A stretch of 64,000 nt of DNA from Rhizophagus clarus (GCA_015698045.1 BLAL01000036.1:124001-188000); one strand, 5' to 3'. Counted from the stretch's first letter, positions 23,502-35,599 are shown. The notes: generated from the letters alone by a model not told the origin. Numbers and translations are program-made.

Positions 23502-23825
23502 TATAATAGGGTTTATAAAGAAATTCAAGAAGGTATAAAAAAGTTTATATAAACTATCAAAAAAATGTAAATAAAGGAGTTTATCAACTTGTAATAAACA
23601 ATAAAAGATAAAAAAAGGGTTGATTTGTAAGAATAAAATGACTAAGTAAAATAAAAATAACTCGTACATAAAAATATAAAATTTCACAACAAAAAAAAAA
23701 AAAATTATGTATATATATATTTCAAAAATAGGGTTATTTTAACCTGATAGTGATGACTCATATGTAACAAATATTATTTTTAATAATATGAAAGAAATTT
23801 CTTGTTTTTTTTAATATGAATACTC

Positions 23826-23860
<35 letters not shown>

Positions 23861-25079
23861 TTGGTAAATGAAAATATTCTTTTTTGAATGATCAAAGAAA
23901 AAAAAATAATAATTTCCGTAGAAAAATAAAATTTTTTTTTTTTTTACGAAAGATAATTTGTAAATACAAAAACTTTGTTTTTTCACAATAATTTTTGGAT
24001 AACGATACAAAAGTATGGGAGGAAAAAATCGAGCTTTTTATACGTTTGACCGTCGGAAAATTTAAAGGGACATATTACATCCAATAGAAAAATACTGTAT
24101 AAACAAGACGGGTAAAAAATTTTTTTTATTTAAAATATGTTCGCGCAATTATAGGACAATTTAATATGTTTAAGAATTATTTATTTATTAGGTTTTTTTT
24201 TCGTTTGAACTCGAAAAAGAATTTTTTTTCTATAAATATCATTTTTAATTAAGCCTAGTGACATAAGTGAAATACTAAATATTTTCGAAATAATTATAAA
24301 ATAATCATTTAACGCGCTTATAATATAATTCCAATAATTCCGCGGAAATGGAGGAAATGGATTTTAAAGACTGCAAACAAATTTTGTTTTTTTCATTGTA
24401 AATCGTAATAATCCAACGTGTTATATTGCAGAAAATTAAAAGTTTCACACGTGGTTTATTTATTTTAAAGTCTCTCTTGATTTGTTATGACCAAAAAAAA
24501 AAAAAAAAATCGCGTCGTTAAAAATTTTCATATACGAAATTTTAACACTATCAGCTATAGTAATAAATTCTTAATTCTTCATAAATTTGCGAATCCTCAA
24601 AACTTTGTCAGAATTTTATCACATGATAAAAATCGGTTAAATCGTGGGAAATCCGAATGGCGAAACAGGATTAAATTAACTTTAACTATATTTATACTAT
24701 AATAAACCAATAATTTCAAAAATGTTGTGGAATATTTAACGGATCAAAAAATTCTGAAATTAAAAATGGTATCATCTTAAATTACTATATATGTTTAATG
24801 TTAAATTGAACACCATTATGTCTTGTGTTATCATTATAGAATTGTATTAATTTAATTTAATTGAAGTATATCAATAACAAATCCAACTCGATAATTTTGA
24901 CGCATTATTTCTGGTTTTTAGGTTTCTCGAACACCATTCGTTAAGGTATGCTGCATGTAGCTTACTCATCATTTTACTCATCTGTATTATTTTGATCGGC
25001 GTAGATCGGGAGTGTGATTTCTGACTATTTTTTTTTTTTTTTTTAAAATAAAAATAAATATATACAGTATTCTTTAATC
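23502..25079. promoter_or_regulatory. Divergent upstream region of RCC1 and the coiled-coil gene
   Basis: A 1.6-kb spacer with promoters for both genes. It is extremely A/T homopolymer-rich: a run of 28 A near 23829-23856, T runs near 23931-23945, A runs near 24493, T runs near 25028. Such tracts exclude nucleosomes in fungal promoters. No coding sequence is supported. Confidence 0.5.
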
Positions 25080-26326
25080 ATGAAAGTCGCGTCTCATTTG
25101 GCAGAGGATTTTACTACACCACACAACTCTAGTAAGAAACTAAATCAAAATGTAAAAGACATTCTTTCAAAGATGACAGGAAAGACGCGAATTGGGAAGA
25201 CGAAGTCGCAACAACCTATAGCTTCTAAAAATTGTATATAAAACTTTCTTTATTTAATAGCCTAATGAACAATTATTAGCTTAGTTTCATTTGTTTTAGC
25301 TTCGCATATCCGGTTACACGAAAAACATAATACAGTCACAAAATCCGAACCTGAGAAACATAGTTCTGAGACCATTATCTCTTTAGAACAAGATAATGAT
25401 ATCAAAAGGTTATATTATATGGTTGCATTTATACGATCATCTTATCATACGTTATACGGAAAAATGAAATTGACTTTTATATTCGATTTAGAGAATTAAG
25501 TCATAGTGAGATCATGTCAGAACTTGCAGGTACTTTTTGGTAAACTGTTTACATTAAGTTGTCTAAAATTTAAATTTCTAAAATCTTAATTCGTAGCAAC
25601 TTTGAAGAAACGTGAAATTCAAATATCTAAATCAATTGACAAACTATTTGAATCAAGTATGGCAATCAATACCGAAACACTTTCTCTTTATCTTGAAAAA
25701 GAAATTAATATCATGTAAGTAAATAAAAACTTAAATATAGATGGTAAAATTCAAGAATCTTATATTTTATTTAAACATTTAGAAATAAAATCACGTATGA
25801 ATATAAGAATAGAATGGAGGAACATACAGATGAAAAACTTAATTGGTTGAGAAAACTTCAACTTGGATTCGAAAAGTATCAAGTGAGTTTAAAACTAATA
25901 ATTAAAGTAGATTAAAATGTTTAATATTTTTAATTTATTAAGTAGCTGACGGTATCTACATTGCTTGAAACTTTGGAAAAGAATCATTCTCAAAATTTGC
26001 GTGCAAGAAGGGATTTCATGGAGGAGATGGATCGAATACGTATGTCAAAAAGCAAATCTAATTTGAATTTCTTCTCTATTTGTTTTGATGTTGAATATTT
26101 TAATTTCTTAGATTCTATACATCAATCCGAAGTAACCAAGTTATACGAAGAAATTGATAAATCAATAAATCACTTTCATAAAATCATGTCTAATGCAGTA
26201 AAGGTTTATATATAAAATAGTTTTGTATATAATTAATTTATATCCTAATTTTTTTTTTTTTATTTTTAGGAAACTCAAAGAAAACCATCACTTACTAGCC
26301 AGCTAAGATCTTTATTTGAATTATAA
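25080..26326 (+). CDS. Coiled-coil protein with SYCP3-like organisation
   Basis: Eight exons keep phase: 25080-25233, 25300-25408, 25492-25529, 25597-25714, 25783-25882, 25946-26039, 26112-26203, 26270-26326, giving 253 aa. The first 90 residues are basic and Ser/Lys-rich. From about 100 on, the chain is almost wholly charged helix (LKKREIQISKSIDKLF, NKITYEYKNRMEEHTDEK, HQSEVTKLYEEIDKSINHF) and it ends ETQRKPSLTSQLRSLFEL. Size, a disordered basic N-terminus, one long helical region and a short C-terminal tail starting at ETQ and ending in hydrophobics match synaptonemal-complex protein SYCP3 (Cor1 family). By-eye identity is low, so the family call is a hypothesis; a kinetochore or spindle coiled-coil protein is the main alternative. 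It is surely a real gene because eight small exons join in frame. Confidence 0.7.
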
Positions 26327-27258
26327 TACTAAGGAAAAAATTAGTAAAATAACATAAGGAAAGAAAATACTAGAATTAATGAACTGTTTTAACATTAGGA
26401 ATCAAGGGTTAATATAGAAAAATTAGAGATTAGAGATAATATTTGAAATAGTAATTAATAAATAGCCGGTTTAAAATTGCAGTCATAATATTTATAATTA
26501 TAATTACAAGTAACTAGACAAATATTAAACAATTTTATCAGACTACACCATGATGTTCATTCATGATCTACATTTTAACTTTAGAATTTATAATAATATA
26601 ATATTTATACTTCACGTTAAACTAATTACAGTAACAATATTTGCAGTATAAAAAATATTAACCGTCCTTTTCTTTTAATGCCATAGTTTCTGTGAAAACA
26701 CAAATACATATTAAAAAGTAAAGATTTTGATTATTGTTCAACAAAATTTTTATTTTAGTTTTCTGGGAGAAAATAAAATTGTGGCAGTATAATTCAAATG
26801 GGAGAAGTGGTTCGATATTTACATTGTTGCTTAATGGAACTAATATCAAAAAGAGAAAAATAAAACTGTTTCGAATATATATAAAATGTATATCCATTAA
26901 AACAATGCCTTATTTATTAATATTAAAGAAATTAATAATAATAATACTTTTTTTTAAGTCTAATAAATTCTTAAACTAATATAATAATATACTTTTTCAT
27001 GTATATAATACAAATAAATGAAGTTACCTATATGAATATCCTATTACCTATGTGTTATTTGATTATTATTTATTACTTTTGCTAAATAAGAATTATTAAA
27101 ATAATGTCGAAATGAAAATGATGATCCGATAAAAACTTAGATATCTAAAATATATTGTTATAATATTCCTGATCAAGCATAATAGATATTTTATTAAATA
27201 ATATGTACCTACATATATCTACATATATGCATCCACATAAAATCCATAGATAAAAATT
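26327..27258. other. Convergent intergenic region
   Basis: This lies between the coiled-coil gene (plus) and RAP1 (minus). It is AT-rich with no repeat or gene seen. Overlapping frames of about 80 codons on both strands at 26658-26979 look like chance. Confidence 0.5.
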
Positions 27259-28761
27259 TTAAATATTTTTTTCTCTTCTTTTCTTGAGATAAGATAAACG
27301 TTCTCTAATTGATTCAATGCTATGTTTATCAATAATATTATTTATATTATTTGAATTTTCTTCATATTTTAGTAACAGCTCATCTTCTTCTTCAGCCCAA
27401 ATTTTTGAACAGATTTCATTCCTATTACCAAACAATAACAATTCCCTGGCTATATCATAGTGATAAGTTGATAACTGTAATGCAGTTTTACATATTTCTT
27501 TTGGTCTACGAGTTTCATTTACTAGTTGATTGATATCCATCAAGGATTGTTGTTCACTAAAAAGGAATTCATCGTCTTTTGATTGACCAATAGGTGTTAT
27601 ACTCCATTGTTGTTCAGTAGTATCGTCATCATCATCATCTTCTTCTTCATCGCTATCTTGTCGAACTCTTTTACCTTTTTGTTTTGGTCCAACATCAGAA
27701 TCGAGTGTATCTTGCCTTTGTATTTCTTTTTCTGCACCTTGTTGTCTTAATGTTTGTCCAGTTTTACCTGAAATTAGTAGTCCATTTTCAATTCCTGAAT
27801 CTACTGACACAGAGTAGCCATCTTCTGATGATTCATTCAATTCGTCATAGACGATAAGATAATCATCGTCTATTCCGACATCATTTTCGCTACCTTCAAA
27901 AAAATTTCTTTCGTTCTGTTGATCTTCAACTTCTACTTCAAGAGGTGGTATTTCTACTTCCTCCTCTTCTGATATATGTTCTTTTTCTTGAAAGGTAGAC
28001 AGTATCAAAGCTTCAGCAGCGGCGTCATCAGATTCCAGATCAAAGAAATTCAATGATTCTTCTACATTAATTTGTTCTTTATTACTGTTAATTTCTTTTT
28101 CCTTGTTTGTCTTAGTAACCTCTATTGACCTATTCTTAATGTCATTAGTAGTTTCCTCTCTACTATTATTAGGCAACCATTTCTTTTCCCATTCTTTTAT
28201 GAAATGGGGTTTGTCAACATATTTTTCTAAAGCATGATCGCGCCAAGATTGAGCAGTATGACGCGGATTTTGTTTAGCTAATTGCTCATAAATTTTATTA
28301 CCACGAAGATGCTTTGATTGATTAAGCAAGAATTCAAATAGTTCATTTTCATCAGACATTGAAAATGGTATACGGCCACCAGCTTTTCTTATTCTTTGCT
28401 CCAATATTTCAGATTTTGAAGAACTATGACTTCGTTGAGAAGAATAATCTTGTTTTTGTTGCTGCAGAGGTGTTGTCAATAGTTGTCGTTGTTGTGGTGT
28501 ATTCATTTTTTGTTGTTCTCGAAGCGCTGAAGTCTGTTGTCGTTGGTGCTGTGATGTTTCTCTGTTAGGAGTTTTATTTGAAGAGTCGGTACTTGTATCT
28601 GTGATCACTTCTGGATGTTCAATAGAAACATCCCCATTCAATTCCGTTTCTTCAACTGCTTTTTGCTTACTAAGTTGCATTCTTTTTCTCGCACTCATTC
28701 TAGTTGACCTAAGCTCAACGGCTTTAGGGTTCACAAAAGGCAGATTCTCTCTATTATACAT
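27259..28761 (-). CDS. RAP1: RAP1-like telomere protein (Myb + C-terminal domain)
   Basis: A single-exon frame of 500 aa. Residues about 131-181 match the Rap1 Myb domain (IPFSMSDENELFEFLLNQSK ... IYEQLAKQNPRHTAQSWRDH), including the diagnostic H-T-x-Q-S-W-R-D. The C-terminus, about 395-497, matches the Rap1 C-terminal protein-interaction helices (ALQLSTYHYDIARELLLFG, then IWAEEEDELLL, then SIRERLSYLKKRRE), as in human TERF2IP. The middle is acidic and Gln/Glu-rich. RAP1 joins shelterin-type telomere complexes through this C-terminal domain. I see no N-terminal BRCT domain; the first 120 residues are basic then Gln/Ser-rich. It lacks introns, and an upstream exon cannot be excluded. Confidence 0.85.
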   Translation of the reverse strand: MYNRENLPFVNPKAVELRSTRMSARKRMQLSKQKAVEETELNGDVSIEHPEVITDTSTDSSNKTPNRETSQHQRQQTSALREQQKMNTPQQRQLLTTPLQQQKQDYSSQRSHSSSKSEILEQRIRKAGGRIPFSMSDENELFEFLLNQSKHLRGNKIYEQLAKQNPRHTAQSWRDHALEKYVDKPHFIKEWEKKWLPNNSREETTNDIKNRSIEVTKTNKEKEINSNKEQINVEESLNFFDLESDDAAAEALILSTFQEKEHISEEEEVEIPPLEVEVEDQQNERNFFEGSENDVGIDDDYLIVYDELNESSEDGYSVSVDSGIENGLLISGKTGQTLRQQGAEKEIQRQDTLDSDVGPKQKGKRVRQDSDEEEDDDDDDTTEQQWSITPIGQSKDDEFLFSEQQSLMDINQLVNETRRPKEICKTALQLSTYHYDIARELLLFGNRNEICSKIWAEEEDELLLKYEENSNNINNIIDKHSIESIRERLSYLKKRREKNI

Positions 28762-28967
28762 TTTAATAGTCCTAAGCGGTAGAAATAATTTCCCCTAAAA
28801 TGAAATGGGCATTTCACAATAAAAGTAAAGAAAAATATATTACACAAACGTATTAACGATTTTTCCGTGGTTATTCAGATTGCTTGTTTACGCGATTACT
28901 TACGCAGATCGCTAAGACGATTAATTATAAAAATTTACCCCATTATTGCCATCAAATTTTTTTTCCT

Positions 28968-29086
28968 CCACGTGACTTTTGCCCAGCATTATTGCATTAA
29001 GAAATTAACCATGTGATGAATAAAGACGTGGCAAATAGATCTTTAAATTTTAGTATCCATTTCCACGTGACTTTTGCCCAGCATTA
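28968..29086. promoter_or_regulatory. Duplicated E-box element upstream of RAP1
   Basis: A 24-bp sequence starting CCACGTGACTTTTGCCCAGC occurs perfectly at 28968-28991 and again at 29063-29086. It includes the E-box CACGTGAC (Cbf1/USF/TFE-type bHLH site). It is 207-325 bp upstream of the RAP1 start codon, so it is a good candidate for a regulatory site. Confidence 0.6.
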
Positions 29087-29472
29087 CAAACAGCTCAGCC
29101 GACATTAAGAATTTAATAACAAAAAATTGAAGCGTAACGCGAAGTAATACTTAAATCATATTAAGTTTAAATTGCAATAAAAATGTATTATTTTTAATAT
29201 ATAAAATCAAATTAATATTTTAAATTCAAACTCATAAATTGCAAATTATTTATTAAATAATACATATTATATTAATTAGAATTATGTTATATTATTATTA
29301 ATAATTTATATCACTAGTACTTTATATTTTTACAAAAATTATAGTTCAAAACCACTTTAATTAAAATTGCTTAGAATCTTAGAATCTCAAAAATACTAGA
29401 AAAAGGTTTAACTAATACATTATTTTTTTTTTATATTGTAAACATTGTAAAACAAAAAATTTAAAATATATA
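29087..29472. other. AT-rich spacer
   Basis: No gene, repeat or motif recognised. Confidence 0.5.
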
Positions 29473-30141
29473 CAGTGGACAGCATAAATTAAGCACCATT
29501 TTCAAAGTTAATTTACGATATAAATTATAAATACCAGTATAATAAATTTGTATTTATTTTAAAGATGAGACTTAAAACAACATTTTAAAAGCATTTTTTT
29601 ATTTAATTAATAATACAGTTTTGTAAAAATCACTTGATTTATAAAAAAGTGAATTTTTAACTTTTTAACTAAGACAGATACAACAAAATAAATGCCAGAA
29701 TCTGATTCTTTGAGTCATAAATAGGTTAAGTTCCAAAAATCTTAAAGATTGAATCTTTAAAAATCATGTAGATCATTAAAAAATCAAAAATTTACTATAA
29801 AATTCATATTTTTTTAGTGATCTACATGATTTTTAAAGTTTATTTTCTTAATAACTAATGATTCAATCTTTAAGATTTTTGGAATTTAACCTATTTATCA
29901 CTCAAAGAATTAGATTCTGGCATTTATTTTATTGTATCTGTCTTAGTTAAAAGTTAAAAATTCACTTTTTTATAAACCAAGTGATTTTTACAAAACTGTA
30001 TTACTAATTAAATAAAAAAATACTTTTAAAATGTTGTTTTAAGTCTCATCTTTAAAATAAATATAAATTTATTATGCTAGTATTTATAATTTATATCGTA
30101 AATTAACTTTGAAAATAGTGCTTAATTTATGCTGTTCACTA
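29473..30141. mobile_element. 669-bp foldback element (Tc1/mariner-like ends)
   Basis: The whole element is one long inverted repeat. The left arm begins CAGTGGACAGCATAAATTAA and the right arm, read in reverse complement, TAGTGAACAGCATAAATTAA; both arms stay more than 90% alike by eye for about 300 bp towards a centre near 29807. TA dinucleotides flank both ends (29471-29472 and 30142-30143). There is no reading frame. It would form a giant hairpin when single-stranded or transcribed. Confidence 0.9.
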
Positions 30142-30495
30142 TAAATATCTGTAATATTAATTCTTTTTTATTTTGTAAAATTAAAATTAATTTTAGTTTT
30201 TTTTAGAATATTTTGACTATAAAAAAAATAAAATTTAATTTATTAAATATCTCTTACTAATATATATTTAATAATAATAATTTTATATTTTTAAATATAA
30301 AAATTAATTATTTTAATTATAATTTTTTTGGTTTTTTAACAATAATTTTTTATTTAATAATTTTTTTTTTTCACAATACATTTAAAACTTTATTAAAAAA
30401 ATATACAAAAAATAAAATTTCAAAAGTACAAATAATTTAATTTATTTAACTACTTATTATAATATAACTATCCCTTATATATACTATTGATAGTA

Positions 30496-30958
30496 CAGTC
30501 AGACCTTCATACAATCACACCCTATATAGTCACACCTCTACATAAGAATCCAATTTTGTGAAACTGACTTTTACTTAGTTAATTTACCTCTTTATAATTA
30601 CAATTTGGTTATAATTACTATCATCACATGATCCGCAACATACTTATTATTTTTACTAGTAATTAAACCTCTTTATAATCATTATAATTTTAGTTAGATC
30701 ATAATTTCAGCCAGAATTATAAACAAATTTCCCTTTTTAGAATGTAGATTATAAGAAATTTTTAAAATTGTTTTTATAAAATGGCTATCACCCAAAAATA
30801 TGCAATTTATGTAATTTATAATTTTATAATTTATAATTCAGGCCAAAACTAAGATAATTTTAATAATTTTTATTTCTGATTTCTGATAAAAAAAATTATA
30901 TATTATATATACAATTACACCTCTATATAATTATCAGTTAAGAGTGTAAGTCTGACTG
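30496..30958. mobile_element. MITE with pogo/Tc1-type ends
   Basis: The left end CAGTCAGACCTTC and right end GTCTGACTG are inverted and flanked by TA on both sides (30494-30495, 30959-30960). Subterminal motifs (ACACC.CTATATAATTA) are also inverted. The CAGTCAGAC start and 'CTCTATATAAT' subterminal motif are typical of pogo/Fot-like DNA transposons. There is no coding capacity in 463 bp. Confidence 0.85.
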
Positions 30959-30960
30959 TA

Positions 30961-32065
30961 TAATTTTATTTAATAATTGCAAAATAATTTAATTTTTTAG
31001 AATAATCTTATTAAATCTTATTAAATAATATATAAATAAATAGAATTTTAATTTTATATATTTCTAATATAATAATTATTTTTGTGTATAACTGTAACAT
31101 TTAAACTATTAATTTATACATGTATTATAATAACATTTAGAATACTTATTTATATATGTAAAACTATTACTGAATTATATACACGTTAGACTATATATGT
31201 CATATTATTTTAAAAATACATATTTTGCTATTGTAAAATAATAGATCAATAGCTAATATTTAATAAATACTAGGGAAACAAAAATCATTGGGAGTCTGAA
31301 GTGAAATATTTATTTTGATGTTACATTGCAATTTTATTTTTTATCTTTGTTTACTAAAGTAATACAAAATTTAAGTGATATAATGTGTGCGGACAAATGG
31401 ATATCATCACATGACCTTAATTAATCATTACCTTTCATAAACATATATAGTCCTTCGCATCGCTCTGGATAATTATTAATTTTTTATAATAATACTTTAT
31501 TTTTTTTATATCTATTAATTCATAAAATTGGTTAAATTTAGGATTTTTATAAAAATTTACTTTTTTTTTTTTTTTTTTTTTTGATGTTGAAAATGCACTT
31601 ATATTTATTAGAAAAAAAGGGAGAATACAAGATATCACATTTATTCTATATATTGTACTTCTAGTAAAAATACCAGTCCAAATATCTACTAATATAAAAA
31701 TTTACTTAATTATAAAAATTATATATTATATAAATTTAAATTAAATTTGTATTAAGAAGCTTATGTATATTATATAATTATTAAAGAGAAAAAAAGAAAT
31801 AGTTAAAATTTTACATTATACTTATATAATTTATAAATATTATAATCTGATTGATTGAATCTAACAGGAAAAAAAAAGGTAAAGGTTTATAACAAAATAA
31901 ATATTATATAATATATGTAACTTCTTTAATATAATATTTGGATAATTTAAATTTATTAAAAAATATAAAAAATTAAAAAATTTTTTAAAATAATAAAAAA
32001 TAATTACTTTTTTTTCAGTATTATAATTTTCAAAATTCTATATATTACAAATTATTATACAATTA
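30961..32065. other. AT-rich gene-free DNA
   Basis: Extremely AT-rich with a T run at 31561-31582. No gene or clear repeat structure seen. Confidence 0.5.
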
Positions 32066-32202
32066 GCAGGACCCCAAACAATATATATATAGGTCAGATG
32101 AAAATTTCAAAATTTACTATGATCAATAAGCAAATTATTTTAAATTCTACAAAACAAACTCTTATTATAACCTTTGAATTTTTTATTCTGCTAAGCAATT
32201 TT
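32066..32202. repeat. Dispersed repeat copy, reverse of 2484-2625
   Basis: The block 'ggtcagatgaaaatttcaaa' through 'gctaagcaatttttttt' is the reverse complement of the copy near 2.5 kb, with scattered substitutions. The end 'ccccaaacaatatatatata' matches the fragment at 700-725. Confidence 0.65.
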
Positions 32203-32639
32203 TTTTCTGACATATATAACTTTATTTAAGTATAAAAAGATAATTTAATTATAATAAATATATATATAGTAATAGTAAATTAATTTTTTATATCATTGCG
32301 AAAAAAAATTGTGAAATTAATTTACTAAATATTAATAAATTAATGGGTAAATTTATATCTAGCACCCTTGTATGATGCTTAAATCTCGCATACTTCCTGT
32401 GTAATGCTTAAATCTCACATTTTTGTCACGTGATTTAATTTAAATTTTTTGATTGGCTAATTTTTTTTTTAATATTATGATTAAATTTTTTCGCAAAAAA
32501 AATTTATATAATGAAATTTTATTTGCAAGTTAAATACTCAAATTAAATACTAAGTCAACAATTTATTAGTTTAATATATCACATGTTTTATTGATTAAAA
32601 AAATAAAATATCATCAAATTCATACTGTCTAAAATATTT

Positions 32640-33415
32640 ATTTTTGGTAGGAAAGAGAAAGAAAGAATTACAATAATAAAGAAAAGGAAATGCGTGAGTA
32701 AAAAGGACAAAATAAATGAGGAAGTGAATGAAAAAGAATGGGTAATAAAAGGGAACAAAACAAATAAAAAGAGTAGTAAAAGCGAATGAAAGAAACAAAT
32801 GGAAGGTGAAATGGAATGAAACAAACGAAGGAGAAGTGAAATGAAACAAATGAAGGGGAAGCGGAAGGGAAATGAAATAAATGAAAGTGAAGTAGAAGGA
32901 GACGAAATAAATGATAGGGAGTAAAATTTAATAAAATAAATATAGAGGAAATGAAAAAGAGAATGAAAAATGAAGAAAGAATGAAAAAATAAGATAAAAA
33001 AGTAAGATAAAAAAAAAACAATAAGGGAAGGAAAATAAGGACCAAGTAAAATCAAACATAAGACAAAAGATGAAATAGTTAGTAGTGAACAGAATATATA
33101 TGTAATTAACAAACGAAAATAAAAAAAAATAAGAGTCATACCTTAACTGCAGAGAAGAACCAAAAGACCTAAAAAAATGAAATACAAAATGTAAGTAATA
33201 AACAGAATATAAAAATAAATTAAAAAATAAGAAGGAATATAAAATCAGAGTCATATAATATTGAACATACCCTAATTGTAAAACTGAAGGAACCAAAAGT
33301 TCTAAAAAAACAAAATAAAGTTAGTAAAGAATAAAGTGTAAAAAACAAAAATGTAAGAAGCAAAATAAAAAGAAAAAGAAACTTACTTTAAGACACTTTG
33401 GCATATTTGTTGAGA
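32640..33415 (-). repeat. Purine-rich tract with splice-like micro-exons on the minus strand
   Basis: The plus strand is almost pure A/G for about 700 bp, so overlapping long minus-strand frames full of Phe/Leu/Ser are composition artefacts. Read on the minus strand, the upstream end has an ATG reading MPKCLK followed by GTAAGT (near 33386). Pyrimidine tracts then end in TTTTTAG before short segments of about 30 nt with TTTTGGTTC in common, each followed by GTATG (near 33267-33302 and 33138-33170). It looks like a spliced non-coding or micro-exon transcript. Confidence 0.4.
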
Positions 33416-33819
33416 TAAGAAAGAGCGCGTTTAAAAAAAGATGATCTAGCTGATAAACAAATACAAATCACGTAAATCACGTGATATTACCATCATGCTA
33501 GATTTTAATCATATCACCCCTTGCGAAATACATATTTATTCTAAATTAATAATATATAAAATGATATACAACTTCGGAATTTTTAATTTTAATTAATATT
33601 AACAGTTAATATAATATTAATATACTATTGCTATTTAAAAATAGTTTTAAAATTTGGAATTTTTTATAAATTATTATATTTAGATTTATAAAAATTAAAA
33701 TATAAATTATTGCCAATCCTTATGAACAACTTCTTAAAGTTAACAAGTTGATTTAAAATAAAAAAATTACACTTTAAAATTAAAATCACTTAAACAATAA
33801 ATAATTGAAAGTACAAAAA

Positions 33820-34280
33820 TTGGTCGCATTCCACAAATATTAATCCAATCATTCTAAAATTTTTACTGTAGGTAGATTCGACCTCGCTGAACAACTTTAC
33901 TTAAGCAGAAAAAGTGATTTTATTTGACCAAAGTGGTGAAATCATGCAAAACGGGATTTTACAAAAAATTGATAATACAAAAATAGCCAATACTTCATAA
34001 ATATTAGTCCAATCATTATAAAAATTTATACACAGGTAGATTCGACATCACTGAACAACTTTTTAAATATAAAAAAGTAATTTCATTTGACCAAAGTGAT
34101 GTTATTACATCCTGAAGTTAAAAGAGAAAAAAAAAATTTTTTGGAATTAGTACTGTTTAAAAAATATAATTATCTTCACAAATATTATACTTAGAATTAT
34201 AAAAATTGAAATACAAATACTTTTTACAACTGCTGAACAATTTATTTAAACATAAAAAGGTAATTTCATTTGTCCAAAAT
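33820..34280. repeat. Imperfect tandem repeat, about 180-bp unit
   Basis: Three decayed units share 'cacaaatattaatccaatcat', 'GGTAGATTCGACcTC.CTGAAC' and 'tttgaccaaagtg'. A diverged relative is at 2910-3130. Non-coding. Confidence 0.65.
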
Positions 34281-34399
34281 TCATTTTATATATGAGTAAA
34301 ATTAGCAAACAAAAAATAAGAATATGAGAATATTATTATAAAAATATAATTTTTTTTATAAATATTAAATACAACTTTACAGAAACTTAAAAATTCTAA

Positions 34400-35130
34400 A
34401 CAATGACAAATTGATATAGTAATGATATTAAATATACATTGTAATGATATCGATTTGCAAATGATATCATTATGATATTGCAATGATATTGGTATATTAT
34501 TGATTCCATATATCAAACTGATAATGTAAAGATATTTACTTAAAGAAATATCGAATCAATATCATACTCATATTGTTATAACAATGATGATTTTTTGAAC
34601 AAATACGATATCAATATGATATTGTATCAACATGTATTCAGTATCAATACGATATCGTAAAAACATCATCTTATAAATATCAAATTGACATTAATTCAAT
34701 ATTGAAAATATAACAAATCAACATCATTTTGATATAGTTAAATAACAATAAAATTTTTAAAAAATGTGAAACAAATACAGTATAGATATGATATCATATC
34801 GACATGTATTCAGTATCAATATGACATCATAAAAACATCATCTTATAAATATCATTTTGATATAGGCAATATAACGAATTGATATCATTTTGATATAGTT
34901 AAATAATAACGAAAAATGTGAAACAAATACGATATTGATATAATATCATTTTGATATTTATTTAATATCAAAATGATATCATAAAGATATCATTTTACAA
35001 ATATCGAATCAATATTAATTTGATATCATTAATACAATGAATCAATATCATTTTATCATTAAAAATAATAATTAATTTTTAAAAAAATGTGAAATAAATA
35101 AAATATCAAATCAATATCATATTAATTAAT
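34400..35130. repeat. GATATC/ATGATATCAT satellite-like region
   Basis: The region is packed with ATGATATCATT and related palindromic words, with a loose period near 130 bp ('gaaacaaatacgatat', 'catgtattcagtatcaat', 'aaacatcatcttataaat'). A related array is at 51930-52480. Non-coding. Confidence 0.7.
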
Positions 35131-35599
35131 ATTGATAAATTCAATACTAAATTTTAAATATTTTTATATATATTTTATTAATTTGTAATTTAATTAAAAT
35201 TTAATTTAAAATTTAATTTTAACTGAAATGATATAAAATATTAAGAAAACCCGTTAAAATAAAAAACCTGTTAAATTTTTATATGAAACTATATACTTGT
35301 GTACCACTTCTTTTTTCTAACATGCGATGATCATAACACCACCAATAGCAAATAAAAAAATCAAATTCTTCTGTATAGTGTTAACAAAATTTTCATAAAA
35401 GACCTAATCGGCTCAAACACTTACTTCACTAGGTATGAAATCTTGACAATCTCTTACTCATTATTTAAAATCTATATGATATTAGAACTAGATTTTTATT
35501 GGATAAAATTAATTAATTATTTGTAATTATTGTAAAATATAATAATCTTCCAGTAATTTTAATTAATCATATAGCTGTAAAATAAAAACTATTTTTTAT
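35131..35599. other. AT-rich DNA downstream of the transposase remnant
   Basis: No frame is supported. It is likely the 3' part of the CMC-type element whose gene lies on the minus strand; no terminal repeat was found. Confidence 0.4.

Noticed and set aside
21396..23687. Longer RCC1 start at 23687
   Set aside because: The extra 62 residues are Phe/Leu/Tyr-rich translation of AT-rich leader; MVKK at 23501 begins the basic tail typical of the family.
32588..33296. Overlapping minus-strand frames of 76-183 codons rich in Phe, Leu and Ser
   Set aside because: They arise because the plus strand is almost pure purine, which removes stops from the complementary frames. They contain no domain and several frames are open at once.
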